In this document: positions 44,901 through 54,577 of the stretch, piece by piece
Layout: each line of letters starts with the position of its first letter
How positions within the stretch are numbered: position 1 is the stretch's first letter
Source of the DNA: Bacteroidota bacterium
GTDB taxonomy: Bacteria; Bacteroidota; Bacteroidia; Chitinophagales; Chitinophagaceae
DNA length: 61,810 bases
NCBI GenBank assembly: GCA_018268105.1
Contig: JAFDXG010000165.1
Span: forward strand, 1 to 61,810
Direction: 5' to 3'
Made by a program: the position numbers and the translations under genes
The notes under the pieces: generated by a model
The model's database searches: none
Seen by the model: only the letters and a program-made list of their open reading frames with translations
Told to the model about the DNA's origin: nothing

Positions 44901-45314
44901 ATGAAAATAGCTATCATTAACGGCCCAAATCTGAACCTGCTCGGTACCAGGGAACCTGGTATTTACGGCAGCGAAACATTTGAGCACTTCTTTGCCGCCC
45001 TGCAAAAAAAATATCCTGCTATTGCTTTTTCCTATTTTCAGAGCAATGTGGAAGGTGAGCTGATCAACGAACTGCAAAGTGTGGGCTTTGACTATGACGG
45101 CATCATTATGAACCCCGGCGGCTATACGCATACATCTGTTGCTATTGGAGATGCTATTGCTTCTATTAAAACTCCTGTTATTGAAGTGCATATTTCAAAT
45201 GTGCATGCGCGCGAGGATTTCAGGAAAATATCTCATGTTTCTGCCAAAAGCAGGGGAACTATTGCAGGGTTGGGAATGAAGGGTTATGAACTGGCATTAC
45301 AATATTTTCTGTAA
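44901..45314 (+). CDS. aroQ: Type II 3-dehydroquinate dehydratase
   Basis: 137 residues. NGPNLNLLGTREPGIYG carries the catalytic Tyr. YFQSNVEGELINELQ, GIIMNPGGYTHTSVAI and IEVHISNVHAREDFR (the catalytic His is in HISN) match the dodecameric type II enzyme of the shikimate pathway. It begins 11 bases after carA, so co-transcription is likely. Its stop lies only six bases from the converging acyltransferase gene. Confidence 0.96.
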   Translation: MKIAIINGPNLNLLGTREPGIYGSETFEHFFAALQKKYPAIAFSYFQSNVEGELINELQSVGFDYDGIIMNPGGYTHTSVAIGDAIASIKTPVIEVHISNVHAREDFRKISHVSAKSRGTIAGLGMKGYELALQYFL

Positions 45315-45320
45315 ATAATT

Positions 45321-46097
45321 TTATTTCTTAATCCATGCTGCATTATACGCTCTCAACTTTTCTTCCATAATATTATATACCCTATGTTTTAATAAGTTTA
45401 TATCGTCAATTGTCAACCCCTGCACATCTACCTCATCCAAAAAAACAGAACGATTAATACCGGGAGAAAGCGTAAACAATTTTCCATAAGGCATCCGGCT
45501 GTAAGCATCAAGAAACAAAACCGGTTTGATATTAGTTTGGGTTTCTATAGCAATCCTGAATGCACCATCATAAAAAGATTTTAGAGGATTGCCCGTTTCG
45601 TTGAATGTGCCTTCCGGAAATAATAATATAGAAATATTTTTCCCGAGTACAGTTTTTAATTTCTCAACACTCTTTGTCCTGTCTTCAGCATTATCCCTGT
45701 CAACTGTTACGATTGCATTTCTATATATAAATCCAAAAACAGGAACCTTTGCAATCTCTTTTTTCCCCAGGGGACGAACAGGCTGGCGAAAAGTTTTCAC
45801 AATAACTGCAGCATCAAAATAACTAAGATGATTGCTCACAAAAATATACGGCTTGCTTTTTGTGTGTGGTACTTCAAAAATATTCCGGTGCAGGATACCC
45901 GCCAGCGGAAACCATATATCACCCCACAGCATACAAAGGCGATAAATAGTATTACCACTTCGAACACTGTTTAAGAAAGAAGCCAGTATTACAAATGGAA
46001 AAATAATGAGCATAAGAGATACAAACAGTAACATGGCATAAATATTATACAACCAAAGCACGGGAAGGGTTATTTTTTTAAAAGCCTTGTTGATCAT
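45321..46097 (-). CDS. 1-acyl-sn-glycerol-3-phosphate acyltransferase (PlsC-like)
   Basis: 258 residues. An N-terminal membrane segment (about 15-42) precedes the HxxxxD motif NHLSYFD (His90, Asp95), then the block GKKEIAKVPVFGFIYR and FPEGT (160-164). It transfers a fatty acyl chain to lysophosphatidate at the inner membrane; in Bacteroidota some relatives act on other acceptors. Confidence 0.88.
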   Translation of the reverse strand: MINKAFKKITLPVLWLYNIYAMLLFVSLMLIIFPFVILASFLNSVRSGNTIYRLCMLWGDIWFPLAGILHRNIFEVPHTKSKPYIFVSNHLSYFDAAVIVKTFRQPVRPLGKKEIAKVPVFGFIYRNAIVTVDRDNAEDRTKSVEKLKTVLGKNISILLFPEGTFNETGNPLKSFYDGAFRIAIETQTNIKPVLFLDAYSRMPYGKLFTLSPGINRSVFLDEVDVQGLTIDDINLLKHRVYNIMEEKLRAYNAAWIKK

Positions 46098-46136
46098 GCC
46101 AATGTAAAGAGTTGTGTAAATAATTATTTTTATCTG

Positions 46137-46523
46137 CTATCTGCAATCGCATTGCCATTCTGTATTGAGATCAATACAGGTGATCACCACCATTCCGCGA
46201 TGAGAGGGAGCAAAAATAACTCTTACCTGCTGATTATCGTGTGTAGTTCCTTCCAAGGCAAATTTTGGATCAGGCTTAGCGTCTGGTTCACTTTTATCAA
46301 AGTTGATTTTACCTTTGTGTAGTATCTCTCTGATTTCAGATTCATCTATATGCCGGCATGCCATACGGCATTTTGCATGTTTGGTAAATATAAGCGGGTT
46401 CAGGTTGCGGTCAAACCCTGTATAATTTATATTGCTGCCTCCCTGATATTGGTTGAGTAAAAAAAGGCTCCCTGCCAGCAAAATCAAAACAATAAGAATG
46501 CCGGATATATGCTTCTTTTTCAT
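46137..46523 (-). CDS. Membrane-anchored DUF4258 protein
   Basis: 128 residues. An N-terminal anchor (about 6-24, ISGILIVLILLAGSLFLL) is followed by a DUF4258 domain: IFTKHAKCRMACRHIDESEIREIL, FALEGTTHDNQQVRVIFAPSH and VVITCIDL. DUF4258 has a RelE/BrnT-like fold and is usually cytosolic; here it would face the periplasm. Cysteines in KCRMACR and WQCDCR could form disulfides. Function unknown. Nine bases after the SirB1-like gene. Confidence 0.8.
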   Translation of the reverse strand: MKKKHISGILIVLILLAGSLFLLNQYQGGSNINYTGFDRNLNPLIFTKHAKCRMACRHIDESEIREILHKGKINFDKSEPDAKPDPKFALEGTTHDNQQVRVIFAPSHRGMVVITCIDLNTEWQCDCR

Positions 46524-46532
46524 GCAACAAAA

Positions 46533-47468
46533 TTAAACAGGTGAAAGCATATCTGCCAGCGCCATCAGCTCAGTATGTTTATACCGGTTGTTATCATCGG
46601 TATTAAAGCATTTTGCAAACTCTTCCAGCAAAAACCGAATGATGCCGTTGTTGGACATTGGTTTGAAATATGATGCGGAGATAGGAACAGAGATTTTTTT
46701 GAAATAATTTTCTACATCCTTATGTGTATATGCCTGCCCGTTAACAGGATCAATATAAAAATGAATACCATTATTAGTATCATCTTTACGGACATTAAAG
46801 TATTCATAAGAGGTATCAAAATATGCCAGCAGGTACTGACGCGGAATTCTGATCACTCTAACCGGCAGATCGAGCATTTGACAGAGTATCTGGTAGAGTA
46901 TACCATTAATGATCGCATTACCTCTTTTCGTTTCAACTACTTTGTTAATCAGAAATTCTTCGGGGTGCTGATATGAAATTTCAACACTCTTATATTTATG
47001 ATAAGTAAAAAAAATCCGGTTAATAATATTTACCTGCTCCAATACGGTAAGATAACTGTTCAGCTCCAGCCATATATTCCGCCTGATCTTTTCAACCTCC
47101 TGGATTACGGTATTATTTATCAGATCGGGATACTGGTATCGCGACACCAGCAGCGCCCCGGTAAGAAGATCATGATCTTTTGATTTTTCAAAACCGGAAA
47201 ATTCTTCCTGCAAATCCTGGTAATGGAGCCTGTGAATAAGTAATTCTATTTTTTCCTGTATTCCTTCATCAGGTGTATTTTCCCAAAGATGTTCAAGATT
47301 GGGTATAATGATTTTGCCATAACTCACTATCCGGTTACTCACTGTTTCAAATACCTCTTTGTCCGGATCGTCTATGAGATTCATTAAAGCTGATATTTCC
47401 CGGGTTTCTTCCATGGGGGTCAAGTTATTTATAAGACGAATGGAATTTCTATTTATTGTCATCACCAT
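46533..47468 (-). CDS. SirB1/transglutaminase-like family protein
   Basis: 311 residues, soluble. The first 90 residues look like HEAT-type helices (ISALMNLIDDPDKEVFETVSNRIV; EHLWENTPDEGIQEKIELLI). The middle matches SirB1-type transglutaminase-like proteins: FLINKVVETKRGNAIINGILYQILCQMLDLPVRVIRIPRQYLLAYFD. The catalytic Cys of true transglutaminases is not evident. Ends with a helical region. Function unknown. Confidence 0.8.
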   Translation of the reverse strand: MVMTINRNSIRLINNLTPMEETREISALMNLIDDPDKEVFETVSNRIVSYGKIIIPNLEHLWENTPDEGIQEKIELLIHRLHYQDLQEEFSGFEKSKDHDLLTGALLVSRYQYPDLINNTVIQEVEKIRRNIWLELNSYLTVLEQVNIINRIFFTYHKYKSVEISYQHPEEFLINKVVETKRGNAIINGILYQILCQMLDLPVRVIRIPRQYLLAYFDTSYEYFNVRKDDTNNGIHFYIDPVNGQAYTHKDVENYFKKISVPISASYFKPMSNNGIIRFLLEEFAKCFNTDDNNRYKHTELMALADMLSPV

Positions 47469-47566
47469 TTATCCCGAAATAAATATCGCTGCCTGCACTG
47501 ATATTTAAGTATTTTTTTTTCCACATTAGTGAATAGCCTGGATAATCTGAACACTAAAGCATATTT

Positions 47567-47600
47567 CAAAAAACAAGGCTGCACTCAATCAAGGCAGCCT
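47567..47600 (-). terminator. Rho-independent terminator of the pfkA-pyk operon
   Basis: Minus strand: AGGCTGC (47594-47600) pairs with GCAGCCT (47576-47582) around an 11-base loop, followed by a T-rich tract. It lies 30 bases after the pyruvate kinase stop. Confidence 0.8.
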
Positions 47601-47629
47601 CGTAAATAATTTGTAAGTAAGAATCTGAA

Positions 47630-49120
47630 TCACTCAACTTTTGTAATTTTCAGCAAATTAGTAGGGAGATGGAGGTGTATCGGGATACTACCTGTACTTA
47701 CTACGGTATCTCCTGATTTCACAAATCCCCTGCTTTTCAATATTTGTATCTGGTCAAACAAAATCTGATCAATACTTTCTTCTTCGTCATAGAAAAATGC
47801 CCTTACTCCCCAACTCAGGCTCAACTGGTTGACCAACGACTTTTCTTTGGTAAAAATATATAATGGTGACCGGGGACGATAGCTGCTCACCACCCAGGCG
47901 GTATAGCCACTCTGGGTCATAGCAATTATTGCTTCCGCATTTACATCCCTGGCTATTTTGCAGGCATTATAGCAGATGGCATCACTATGAAAGGATGGGG
48001 AATGAGGTTGAGGTTTCAAATCTTCTTCCCGGTTATATCCATATTCCTTCTTTTCTACTTCGAGGATAATTTTACGCATAGTTTCCACCACCAGCACGGG
48101 ATGCTGTCCCATTGCGGTTTCACCACTAAGCATTACAGCGTCTGCCCCGTCAAGCACAGCATTAGCCACATCGGTGATTTCACTTCTGTTAGGTTTAATC
48201 CTGTCCATCATGCTCTCCATCATCTGGGTGGCCACAATTACAGGTTTACCACGATGGATACATTTGCGCACAATATCCTTTTGGATCAATGGGACCTGTT
48301 CTACCGGGAGTTCTACTCCAAGGTCGCCCCGCGCAACCATTACCCCATCAGATTCAAGGATGATTTCGCGGAGATTGGTAAGGGCCTCAGGCATTTCAAT
48401 CTTAGCCATTACCTTACTCTTGCTTTTTTTCTCCTGTAAAATGCTTCTCAGTATTTTGATATCATCTACTTTCCTCACAAAAGATAACGCTATCCAATCC
48501 ACTTCGTGTTCAATCATAAAATTGAGGTCTGCCAGATCTTTTTCCGTAAGGGCAGGAAGCGAAATTTTTGTATCGGGCAGATTAACTCCTTTCTTGGGAA
48601 GTAATATACCGGGCATGGTAACTTCTACCTTTACATCATTGTCTTTAGTTATCCCTACCACTTTTACTTCAATCTTTCCATCATCTATAAGTATCTTATT
48701 ACCTACTTCAACATCCTGAGCAAGATTTGGATAGGATACGTATATCTTTTCTTTTGTCCCTACACATTTTTCATTGGTAAAAGTAAGGATATCACCAGGA
48801 GTAAGCGACATAGAACCATTTTCAATTTCACCCACCCTCAATTTAGGACCCTGCAAATCTGCAAGGATGGAAATGTTATATGGTTCGGTTAGATTAATTT
48901 GATTGATATAATTTATAATCCTGAGTTTATCATCATAAGACCCGTGAGAGAAGTTTAGTCTGAAAACATTGACCCCTGCACGTGTCAGCTCAAGAATTTT
49001 TTCATAAGTATCGCTTGAAGGTCCAACTGTAGCAACAATTTTGGTACGGTGAAATGCATGTTCAATACCTGCTTCTCTATCCATTTCTTCGTGCAGGTAT
49101 TTTGAAATATTTTTTGACAT
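47630..49120 (-). CDS. pyk: Pyruvate kinase
   Basis: 496 residues. KIVATVGPSSDTYEKILELTRAGVNVFRLNFSHG at the start of the barrel, the B domain (about 95-190), the catalytic KIEMPEAL and MVARGDLGVELP, GKPVIVATQMMESM, and a C-terminal regulatory domain. Converts phosphoenolpyruvate and ADP to pyruvate and ATP. It follows pfkA by 34 bases, coupling an early and the last step of glycolysis in one operon. Confidence 0.97.
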   Translation of the reverse strand: MSKNISKYLHEEMDREAGIEHAFHRTKIVATVGPSSDTYEKILELTRAGVNVFRLNFSHGSYDDKLRIINYINQINLTEPYNISILADLQGPKLRVGEIENGSMSLTPGDILTFTNEKCVGTKEKIYVSYPNLAQDVEVGNKILIDDGKIEVKVVGITKDNDVKVEVTMPGILLPKKGVNLPDTKISLPALTEKDLADLNFMIEHEVDWIALSFVRKVDDIKILRSILQEKKSKSKVMAKIEMPEALTNLREIILESDGVMVARGDLGVELPVEQVPLIQKDIVRKCIHRGKPVIVATQMMESMMDRIKPNRSEITDVANAVLDGADAVMLSGETAMGQHPVLVVETMRKIILEVEKKEYGYNREEDLKPQPHSPSFHSDAICYNACKIARDVNAEAIIAMTQSGYTAWVVSSYRPRSPLYIFTKEKSLVNQLSLSWGVRAFFYDEEESIDQILFDQIQILKSRGFVKSGDTVVSTGSIPIHLHLPTNLLKITKVE

Positions 49121-49154
49121 ATTTTTCTTTTAAGTTAAAGGGAGCTAATATAAC

Positions 49155-50141
49155 TTACGATGCAAGGATTTTTACAATCTTCAGCCATTCAGGGTCAATT
49201 GTCTGTTTTGCTTTTACAGCAAGATCAAGAGGAATATAATGCAATTGATTATTTTCTATCCCGATCATGGTATTTATTTTATCTCCTTTGATCAGTGTTT
49301 CTACTGCTGCGTATCCAAGCCGGCTTGCTATCAGCCTGTCAAGACAGGAAGGCGCGCCTCCGCGTTGTATATGACCGAGAATACAAACTTTGACATCAGC
49401 ATTCGGCAATTTTTCTTTTACCAGTTTGGCTACGCCGTTGGCACCACCAAATTCGTCACCTTCCGCCACTACCAAAAGATTTACCAGTTTTTTTCTTTTT
49501 TCCTTCTCCTGAAGTGAACGGATCAGTTCATCTATATCGGTTTTATGCTCGGGTATCAAAATATTTTCGGCCCCCGTAGCCACCCCGCTATGCAACGCAA
49601 TATATCCAGAATCACGCCCCATCACTTCAATAATAAATAACCTGTCGTGGGCATCGGCAGTGTCACGAATTTTATCAATTGCTTCAACAGCGGTGTTTAC
49701 TGCTGTATCAAATCCTATTGTAAAATCAGTGCCTGCCATATCCTTGTCAATAGTACCCGGAAGCCCTATGCAGGGGATGTCAAATTCGGTAGAAAATATT
49801 TGCGCTCCGCGAAATGAGCCATCACCGCCTATAATCACTAACCCATCTATGCCAAATTTTTTCAGGTTTTCGTAGCCCTTCTTTCTTCCTTCAGGAGTGA
49901 AAAACTCTTTACATCTCGCTGTTTTTAAAATAGTACCGCCTCTTTGTATAATATTAGCAACACTGCGGTTATCCATTTTAAATATATCGTTCTCAATCAT
50001 CCCGGCATATCCCCTCATTATTCCAAAAACTTCGAGCCCATAATAGTTGCCGGTGCGCACTACAGCACGTATTGCAGCATTCATTCCCGGGGCATCACCT
50101 CCAGACGTCAGCACTCCTATCTTCGAAACTTTTTTTTCCAT
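49155..50141 (-). CDS. pfkA: ATP-dependent 6-phosphofructokinase
   Basis: 328 residues. GVLTSGGDAPGMNAAIRAVVR, the ATP-site GGDGSFRGA (the Gly after the GGDGS block fits ATP rather than pyrophosphate use), GTIDKDMAGTDFTIGFDTA (Lys where E. coli has Asn between the two active-site Asp) and EVMGRDSGYIAL. Phosphorylates fructose 6-phosphate. First gene of the pfkA-pyk unit. Confidence 0.96.
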   Translation of the reverse strand: MEKKVSKIGVLTSGGDAPGMNAAIRAVVRTGNYYGLEVFGIMRGYAGMIENDIFKMDNRSVANIIQRGGTILKTARCKEFFTPEGRKKGYENLKKFGIDGLVIIGGDGSFRGAQIFSTEFDIPCIGLPGTIDKDMAGTDFTIGFDTAVNTAVEAIDKIRDTADAHDRLFIIEVMGRDSGYIALHSGVATGAENILIPEHKTDIDELIRSLQEKEKRKKLVNLLVVAEGDEFGGANGVAKLVKEKLPNADVKVCILGHIQRGGAPSCLDRLIASRLGYAAVETLIKGDKINTMIGIENNQLHYIPLDLAVKAKQTIDPEWLKIVKILAS

Positions 50142-50229
50142 TTTATTTAATGCTTAATACCAATGATTAACAATCATTCAAAGGGCAAAACTTATTCGTT
50201 GAAAAAAAATATGCTCGTTTTGAGCGCGC

Positions 50230-50259
50230 CAAAAATACACAATTACTATCATTTCGCAA
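50230..50259 (-). promoter_or_regulatory. Promoter of pfkA-pyk
   Basis: Minus strand: TTG (complement of 50257-50259), a 19-base spacer, then TATTTTTG (complement of 50230-50237), an exact fit to the Bacteroidota consensus. The leader is about 80 bases and begins with a small GCTC/GAGC inverted repeat (50213-50225). Confidence 0.75.
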
Positions 50260-50324
50260 TTTTAGATTGGGGGGGCAGAATGATTTTGTAAATTAGCACT
50301 TTCCCAAAATTTATTACGGTAAAT

Positions 50325-51209
50325 ATGAATATTCTAATAACCGGTTCAAATGGATTACTTGGACAATATTTGGTAAGGGATTTAGCAAATGAAGGATATA
50401 AAATAATCGCAACCGGACGGGGTAATAACAGGTTGCCCGAATATGCCGGAGTTAAATATATCTCGCTCGATATTACGGATAAAGCTGCCGTATTTGAATC
50501 TGTTGAAAATAATAAACCTGATATAGTGATACATGCTGCTGCCATGACGCAGCCCGATGCATGTGAATTGAACAAAGAACAATGCCGGGCAACGAATGTA
50601 CTGGCTACTGCTTACCTGGCAGAAGCTGTTCAAAAATCGGGAAGTAATATCATATATATTTCTACAGATTTTGTGTTTAATGGTAAAGAAGGTCCATATA
50701 CGGAAGAAGACACTCCCGATCCAGTAAATTTTTACGGTGATAGCAAACTTGCAGCCGAAGAAATTATAAAACAATGTAATACCAGGTGGACTATTGTCAG
50801 AACCGTTTTGGTATACGGCAATACTCTTTCAGGAACAAGAAGCAATATCGTAAACTGGGTGAAAGATAACCTGGAACATAGAAAAAACATTAAGGTAGTA
50901 GATGATCAGATACGAACACCTACTTATGTAGAAGATCTTTCCAAAGGGATATTGCTGATAATAAAAAATAAGGCTGAAGGTATTTATCATATTTCAGGCA
51001 AAGAAATATTAACACCCTATCAAATGGCGCTGCAGGTAGCAGATTATTTTTCTTTAGATAAATCGCTAATGGAAAAAGTGAATGCAGCAACATTTTCTCA
51101 GCCAGCTCAACGCCCTTTGAAAACCGGGTTTGTGATCACAAAAGCAGAAAAAGAACTTGGTTTTAATCCTGTGAGTTTTATGGAAGGGATCCGGAAAATG
51201 TATCCGTAA
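50325..51209 (+). CDS. RmlD-like dTDP-4-dehydrorhamnose reductase family protein
   Basis: 294 residues. SDR-type Rossmann fold with ITGSNGLLGQYLV; ISTDFVFNGKEGPYTEEDTPDPVNFYGDSKLAAE carries the YxxxK catalytic pair. RTVLVYG and DDQIRTPTYVEDLSKGI follow. It may make dTDP-rhamnose, but relatives outside rml clusters act on other sugars, and no rmlABC genes are near. Confidence 0.85.
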   Translation: MNILITGSNGLLGQYLVRDLANEGYKIIATGRGNNRLPEYAGVKYISLDITDKAAVFESVENNKPDIVIHAAAMTQPDACELNKEQCRATNVLATAYLAEAVQKSGSNIIYISTDFVFNGKEGPYTEEDTPDPVNFYGDSKLAAEEIIKQCNTRWTIVRTVLVYGNTLSGTRSNIVNWVKDNLEHRKNIKVVDDQIRTPTYVEDLSKGILLIIKNKAEGIYHISGKEILTPYQMALQVADYFSLDKSLMEKVNAATFSQPAQRPLKTGFVITKAEKELGFNPVSFMEGIRKMYP

Positions 51210-51420
51210 CATCGTTATTATACCGGTTAATAATCAACCGAAATTTATCCAGGCAACGATCAAAATATACTTAAGGTGTAACCAAATTATCAAATAATTC
51301 AGTCAATATATGCCATAGCTTAATGTGTATGGTATTGCTGAAAATATTGTATGATTTAAAGCCCACCACCAGGTTCATCATTTTTATTGTCTGTTTCTTA
51401 TTCGTTCAGTAAAAGTATGT

Positions 51421-51448
51421 TTTTGTATACAATTTCAATGTATATTTG
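51421..51448 (+). promoter_or_regulatory. Promoter/operator module of the ChbG-like gene
   Basis: TTTTGTATACA (with the 8-base palindrome TGTATACA at 51424-51431) ends ten bases before TATATTTG (51441-51448), an exact -7 box. The same module with identical spacing occurs at 56315-56342 on the minus strand. A TGTATACA core is typical of GntR-type operators (family knowledge); no regulator gene is in view. Confidence 0.6.
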
Positions 51449-51475
51449 AATACATTTATTTTAATTTCAAAAACT

Positions 51476-52327
51476 ATGCAAAGAATAACCAGCACTATTC
51501 TATTTCTTTTTTTCATTTTACCGGGATATAGCTGCTTTAGCCAGAACGAAATCAGACTGTTGGTGAGAGGCGACGACATGGGATATTCGCACTCCGGTAA
51601 TGAGGCCATTTTAAAATGTTATAAGGAAGGCATAGAGCGCTCTGCAGAAATACTCGTTCCTTCTCCCTGGTTTCCGGAAGCTGTAAAAATGCTGAATGAA
51701 AACCCCGGTCTGGATGCCGGCATTCACCTGTGTCTTACCAGCGAGTGGGATAACGTTAAGTGGCGCCCCCTTACCCATTGTCCCAGCTTAACAGATGCAA
51801 ACGGCTATTTATTACCCAAGGTCAGACCTGATAAATACTATCCCGGTCAGTCTATATTGGAAAACGACTGGAAAATTCAGGAAATAGAAAATGAATTTCG
51901 CGCCCAGATAGAGACGGCTGTGAGGAATGTTCCGCGAATAACCCATTTGTCGTCGCACATGGGTTGCACAACTATGAGCAATGAAGTTTCTGAGCTGGTT
52001 GACCGGTTGGCTAAAGAGTATAAATTAGTCAAAAGGTCTGCCAAAAACAAAGTTAAAATATTAAGCTATGGCGAAGTATCCAATACAACGGTGGGACTGA
52101 CTGCCAGGCTGCTTCAAATACTGGATACGCTGCAACCTGGTAATACTTATATGCTGGTTGAACATCCGGGGCTGGATGATACAGAACTTCAAGCCATATA
52201 TCATAAAGGGTATGAGAATGTGGCAGAAGCAAGGCAAAGGGTAACCGATTCCTGGACAGATAAACGGATAATAGATAAAATCCGGAAACGAAATATTAAA
52301 CTGATCAGCTATGCCGACTTAGAATAA
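51476..52327 (+). CDS. Secreted ChbG/YdjC-like carbohydrate deacetylase
   Basis: 283 residues from ATG 51476; a TTG 30 bases upstream would lie within the -7 box, so it is rejected. Signal peptide (about 1-22, ending CFSQ). LLVRGDDMGYSHSGNEAIL carries the metal-binding Asp pair; DAGIHLCLTSEWD and RITHLSSHMGC provide the other conserved His. ChbG/HpnK proteins deacetylate chito-oligosaccharides or similar; the substrate here is unknown. Confidence 0.85.
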   Translation: MQRITSTILFLFFILPGYSCFSQNEIRLLVRGDDMGYSHSGNEAILKCYKEGIERSAEILVPSPWFPEAVKMLNENPGLDAGIHLCLTSEWDNVKWRPLTHCPSLTDANGYLLPKVRPDKYYPGQSILENDWKIQEIENEFRAQIETAVRNVPRITHLSSHMGCTTMSNEVSELVDRLAKEYKLVKRSAKNKVKILSYGEVSNTTVGLTARLLQILDTLQPGNTYMLVEHPGLDDTELQAIYHKGYENVAEARQRVTDSWTDKRIIDKIRKRNIKLISYADLE

Positions 52328-52433
52328 GTTGGGGAATTGCACTTCTAACATTATCCTGTTAACATTCCGGCTGGGTATAGCTGTCTGCCAATCAGTCCGG
52401 CACCCTATCTGTCAAATTAAATATCCGATTAGT

Positions 52434-52496
52434 GGCTCCTCATTCATGGAGCCTAAATACGTATAGACGGCGACGACAAATCGTCAGATCCTTTTT
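52434..52496 (+). terminator. Possible terminator hairpins after the ChbG-like gene
   Basis: GGCTCC (52434-52439) / GGAGCC (52448-52453), then GACGA (52472-52476) / TCGTC (52481-52485) followed a few bases later by TTTTT. About 110 bases after the stop. Confidence 0.4.
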
Positions 52497-52595
52497 ATTT
52501 ACACAATGCATCAGGAATGTTTAGCCAAATCTACAGTAGCCCATGTTTTTGAGAAAACAAATCAATATACTACCACGTTGTGTCTGTTATGTGGA

Positions 52596-54515
52596 CTATT
52601 CCGGGTTTTGAACCTTCAGGAATATTTTTCCCCAATGCAATTTTCTTTCAATCGGATCAAAGGTTTTGGTTTCATAACTACCATATAAAGTGATCACATG
52701 ACCGTTGGGGCAGTTAGGCGAAATGGCGATCACCGAGTTCAAAGTAAACCCATCCGGCCACCTGGAAGGAAGCACTTCATCTGTTAACTGTTCTTTCTCT
52801 TTGATTACCCAGGGATCGTCTGTATATAAGCGGAGGCGGTTGTTTTTGCTATATACCATTATCTTTTCGCCCGGCTCGGCAATACCATTTCCATTTCCGT
52901 TTCCAAATGCACTATCCCTCACCATGCGATGATCGTCAACTTGCACACTGTCAAACAAAGTCGCTTCATATAATACCGGAATGATCAATTCGTCTTTATC
53001 AGGCTGATCTTTATTACCAGCATATCCGGAAAATGACATTGACAACCGCAGCTCCGATGGTTCGGCATGAGGCGGCGGTGTTTTTGTACAGGTTATAGTA
53101 ATAGGATTTGTTTTACTGATCCTGTTCTTCGGTGTTAGTAAAAACGTCAGCTCCTTTTTTGAAAGCTGAACATCCGGGTCGTTAGAAAAAAGCCGAACCG
53201 TTATTTTTGTTTTTTGCTTTGGCGGTGCGCTGCGATTCAGGAAAGACAGAGTCATTTGCTGCTTTCCCGGACTATGCACCAGGGATCTTCCTTTTTCAAT
53301 TTCATAGCCGATGCAAACCAGCGAAGGAACATCCTCATCCTCATAAATACCAATAGCCATGGGGTCTTTAAATGATTGGTAGTAAAAAGATAAGCGTCCG
53401 TCTTTGCCCACTGCCTGTGTAGTATCTGATAAAATCTTTTTTTGTTGATCATACCGGACGATCTTCATCTGTTTTCCGGGATCGTATATAGGAGCAGTTT
53501 GTAATCGCAATGAATCAATCACCATAGATGGCCCGTTGGGTAACCATTTATTTGTTGATAAATCAAAGCCATTTTTATCTACGTTACGCAAGTAAATCCA
53601 TCCTGGTTTATTTTTCGCAGAACTAACATGATAATCCCACACCTTAAAATCACCGTACAAATCAAGATGAGACCAGCGGTGGGGAATAATGGGCTGCAAT
53701 GCAAAACAACTATCTATAAAACGCATTGCCATTCCAAATCGTTTGGTTTCGCCTGTTGAATCAATCATGTGTCCTCCATGAAATCGGATGTATTGATGTT
53801 CATGTCCCTGCCATTGGGCGCCGGCGTTCACCTCTTCATTCAGGTAATAGAGAATATCTGTATCTCCATTGTACTGCCTGGTACGAATTTCAGAAAGATT
53901 GCCGAAAAGATAACGTACCTGGTACAGGGTATGGTTGGAGGGATACCCAACAAAAAATTCAGGACTACCGGCGAAGTTTACTGCCGCGGTAAACATATCG
54001 GGATATTTCCCCGCCAATACAAAAGACATGAACCCACCCATACTAAAGCCAATAATACCACGATGTTGCCTGTCGGGTAAGGTACGGTAATTTCTATCTA
54101 CATGGCCGACCAGTTCGGGAAGGTAGTCTTTCATTTGAACCTGGTACTTAACATCTTTATGTTCTCCTACATTGTAAGGCCGTGGCTCAAGGGTATCTAT
54201 ATTTCCATCCCACATCACCAAAATGACCTGCAGGGAGTCTACAAGCTTTTGCAAACCTTCGTAATAGATCAGGGCATTATCATCTTTAAAATACCTTCCA
54301 CCCCAGCCATGAAAAAAATAAATGACTGGGTAGCGTTTATCTGACTCGTGATAACGCCCGGGAAGGTAAATCCTGTAATACTTTTCATGACCAAAAACAC
54401 TGCTGTAGTGGCTGGTATCTGTCCAGGGTTTTTTTGATTGTGCATAAATTGATATCCCTGATGAAAGTAACAGCAGAATTATAATAGCATGACGATAAAA
54501 TTTTCCGGAATTCAT
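52596..54515 (-). CDS. Secreted esterase-D-like alpha/beta hydrolase with C-terminal beta domains
   Basis: 639 residues from ATG 54515, where a signal peptide (FYRHAIIILLLLSSGISIYAQ) starts. The esterase domain (about 30-270) has RYPVIYFFHGWGG, the nucleophile elbow GFSMGG and a late HGGHMIDS. The remaining about 350 residues are beta-rich, with a stretch like a C-terminal adhesion or Ig-like domain (FSNDPDVQLSKKELTFLLTP). Probably deacylates sugars, like feruloyl or acetyl esterases. Follows the alpha-toroid gene by 62 bases. Confidence 0.85.
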   Translation of the reverse strand: MNSGKFYRHAIIILLLLSSGISIYAQSKKPWTDTSHYSSVFGHEKYYRIYLPGRYHESDKRYPVIYFFHGWGGRYFKDDNALIYYEGLQKLVDSLQVILVMWDGNIDTLEPRPYNVGEHKDVKYQVQMKDYLPELVGHVDRNYRTLPDRQHRGIIGFSMGGFMSFVLAGKYPDMFTAAVNFAGSPEFFVGYPSNHTLYQVRYLFGNLSEIRTRQYNGDTDILYYLNEEVNAGAQWQGHEHQYIRFHGGHMIDSTGETKRFGMAMRFIDSCFALQPIIPHRWSHLDLYGDFKVWDYHVSSAKNKPGWIYLRNVDKNGFDLSTNKWLPNGPSMVIDSLRLQTAPIYDPGKQMKIVRYDQQKKILSDTTQAVGKDGRLSFYYQSFKDPMAIGIYEDEDVPSLVCIGYEIEKGRSLVHSPGKQQMTLSFLNRSAPPKQKTKITVRLFSNDPDVQLSKKELTFLLTPKNRISKTNPITITCTKTPPPHAEPSELRLSMSFSGYAGNKDQPDKDELIIPVLYEATLFDSVQVDDHRMVRDSAFGNGNGNGIAEPGEKIMVYSKNNRLRLYTDDPWVIKEKEQLTDEVLPSRWPDGFTLNSVIAISPNCPNGHVITLYGSYETKTFDPIERKLHWGKIFLKVQNPE

Positions 54516-54577
54516 ATTTTGTAATAAATAGATGAAAGGAACCACCCGGCTAAAAATGTAAAATTAAATTTAACATA

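Noticed and set aside
46533..47468. Active transglutaminase
   Set aside because: The SirB1-like core is visible but no catalytic Cys-His-Asp set could be identified.
51446..51475. Upstream TTG start for the ChbG-like gene
   Set aside because: It lies inside the proposed -7 box, and the signal peptide begins at the ATG at 51476.
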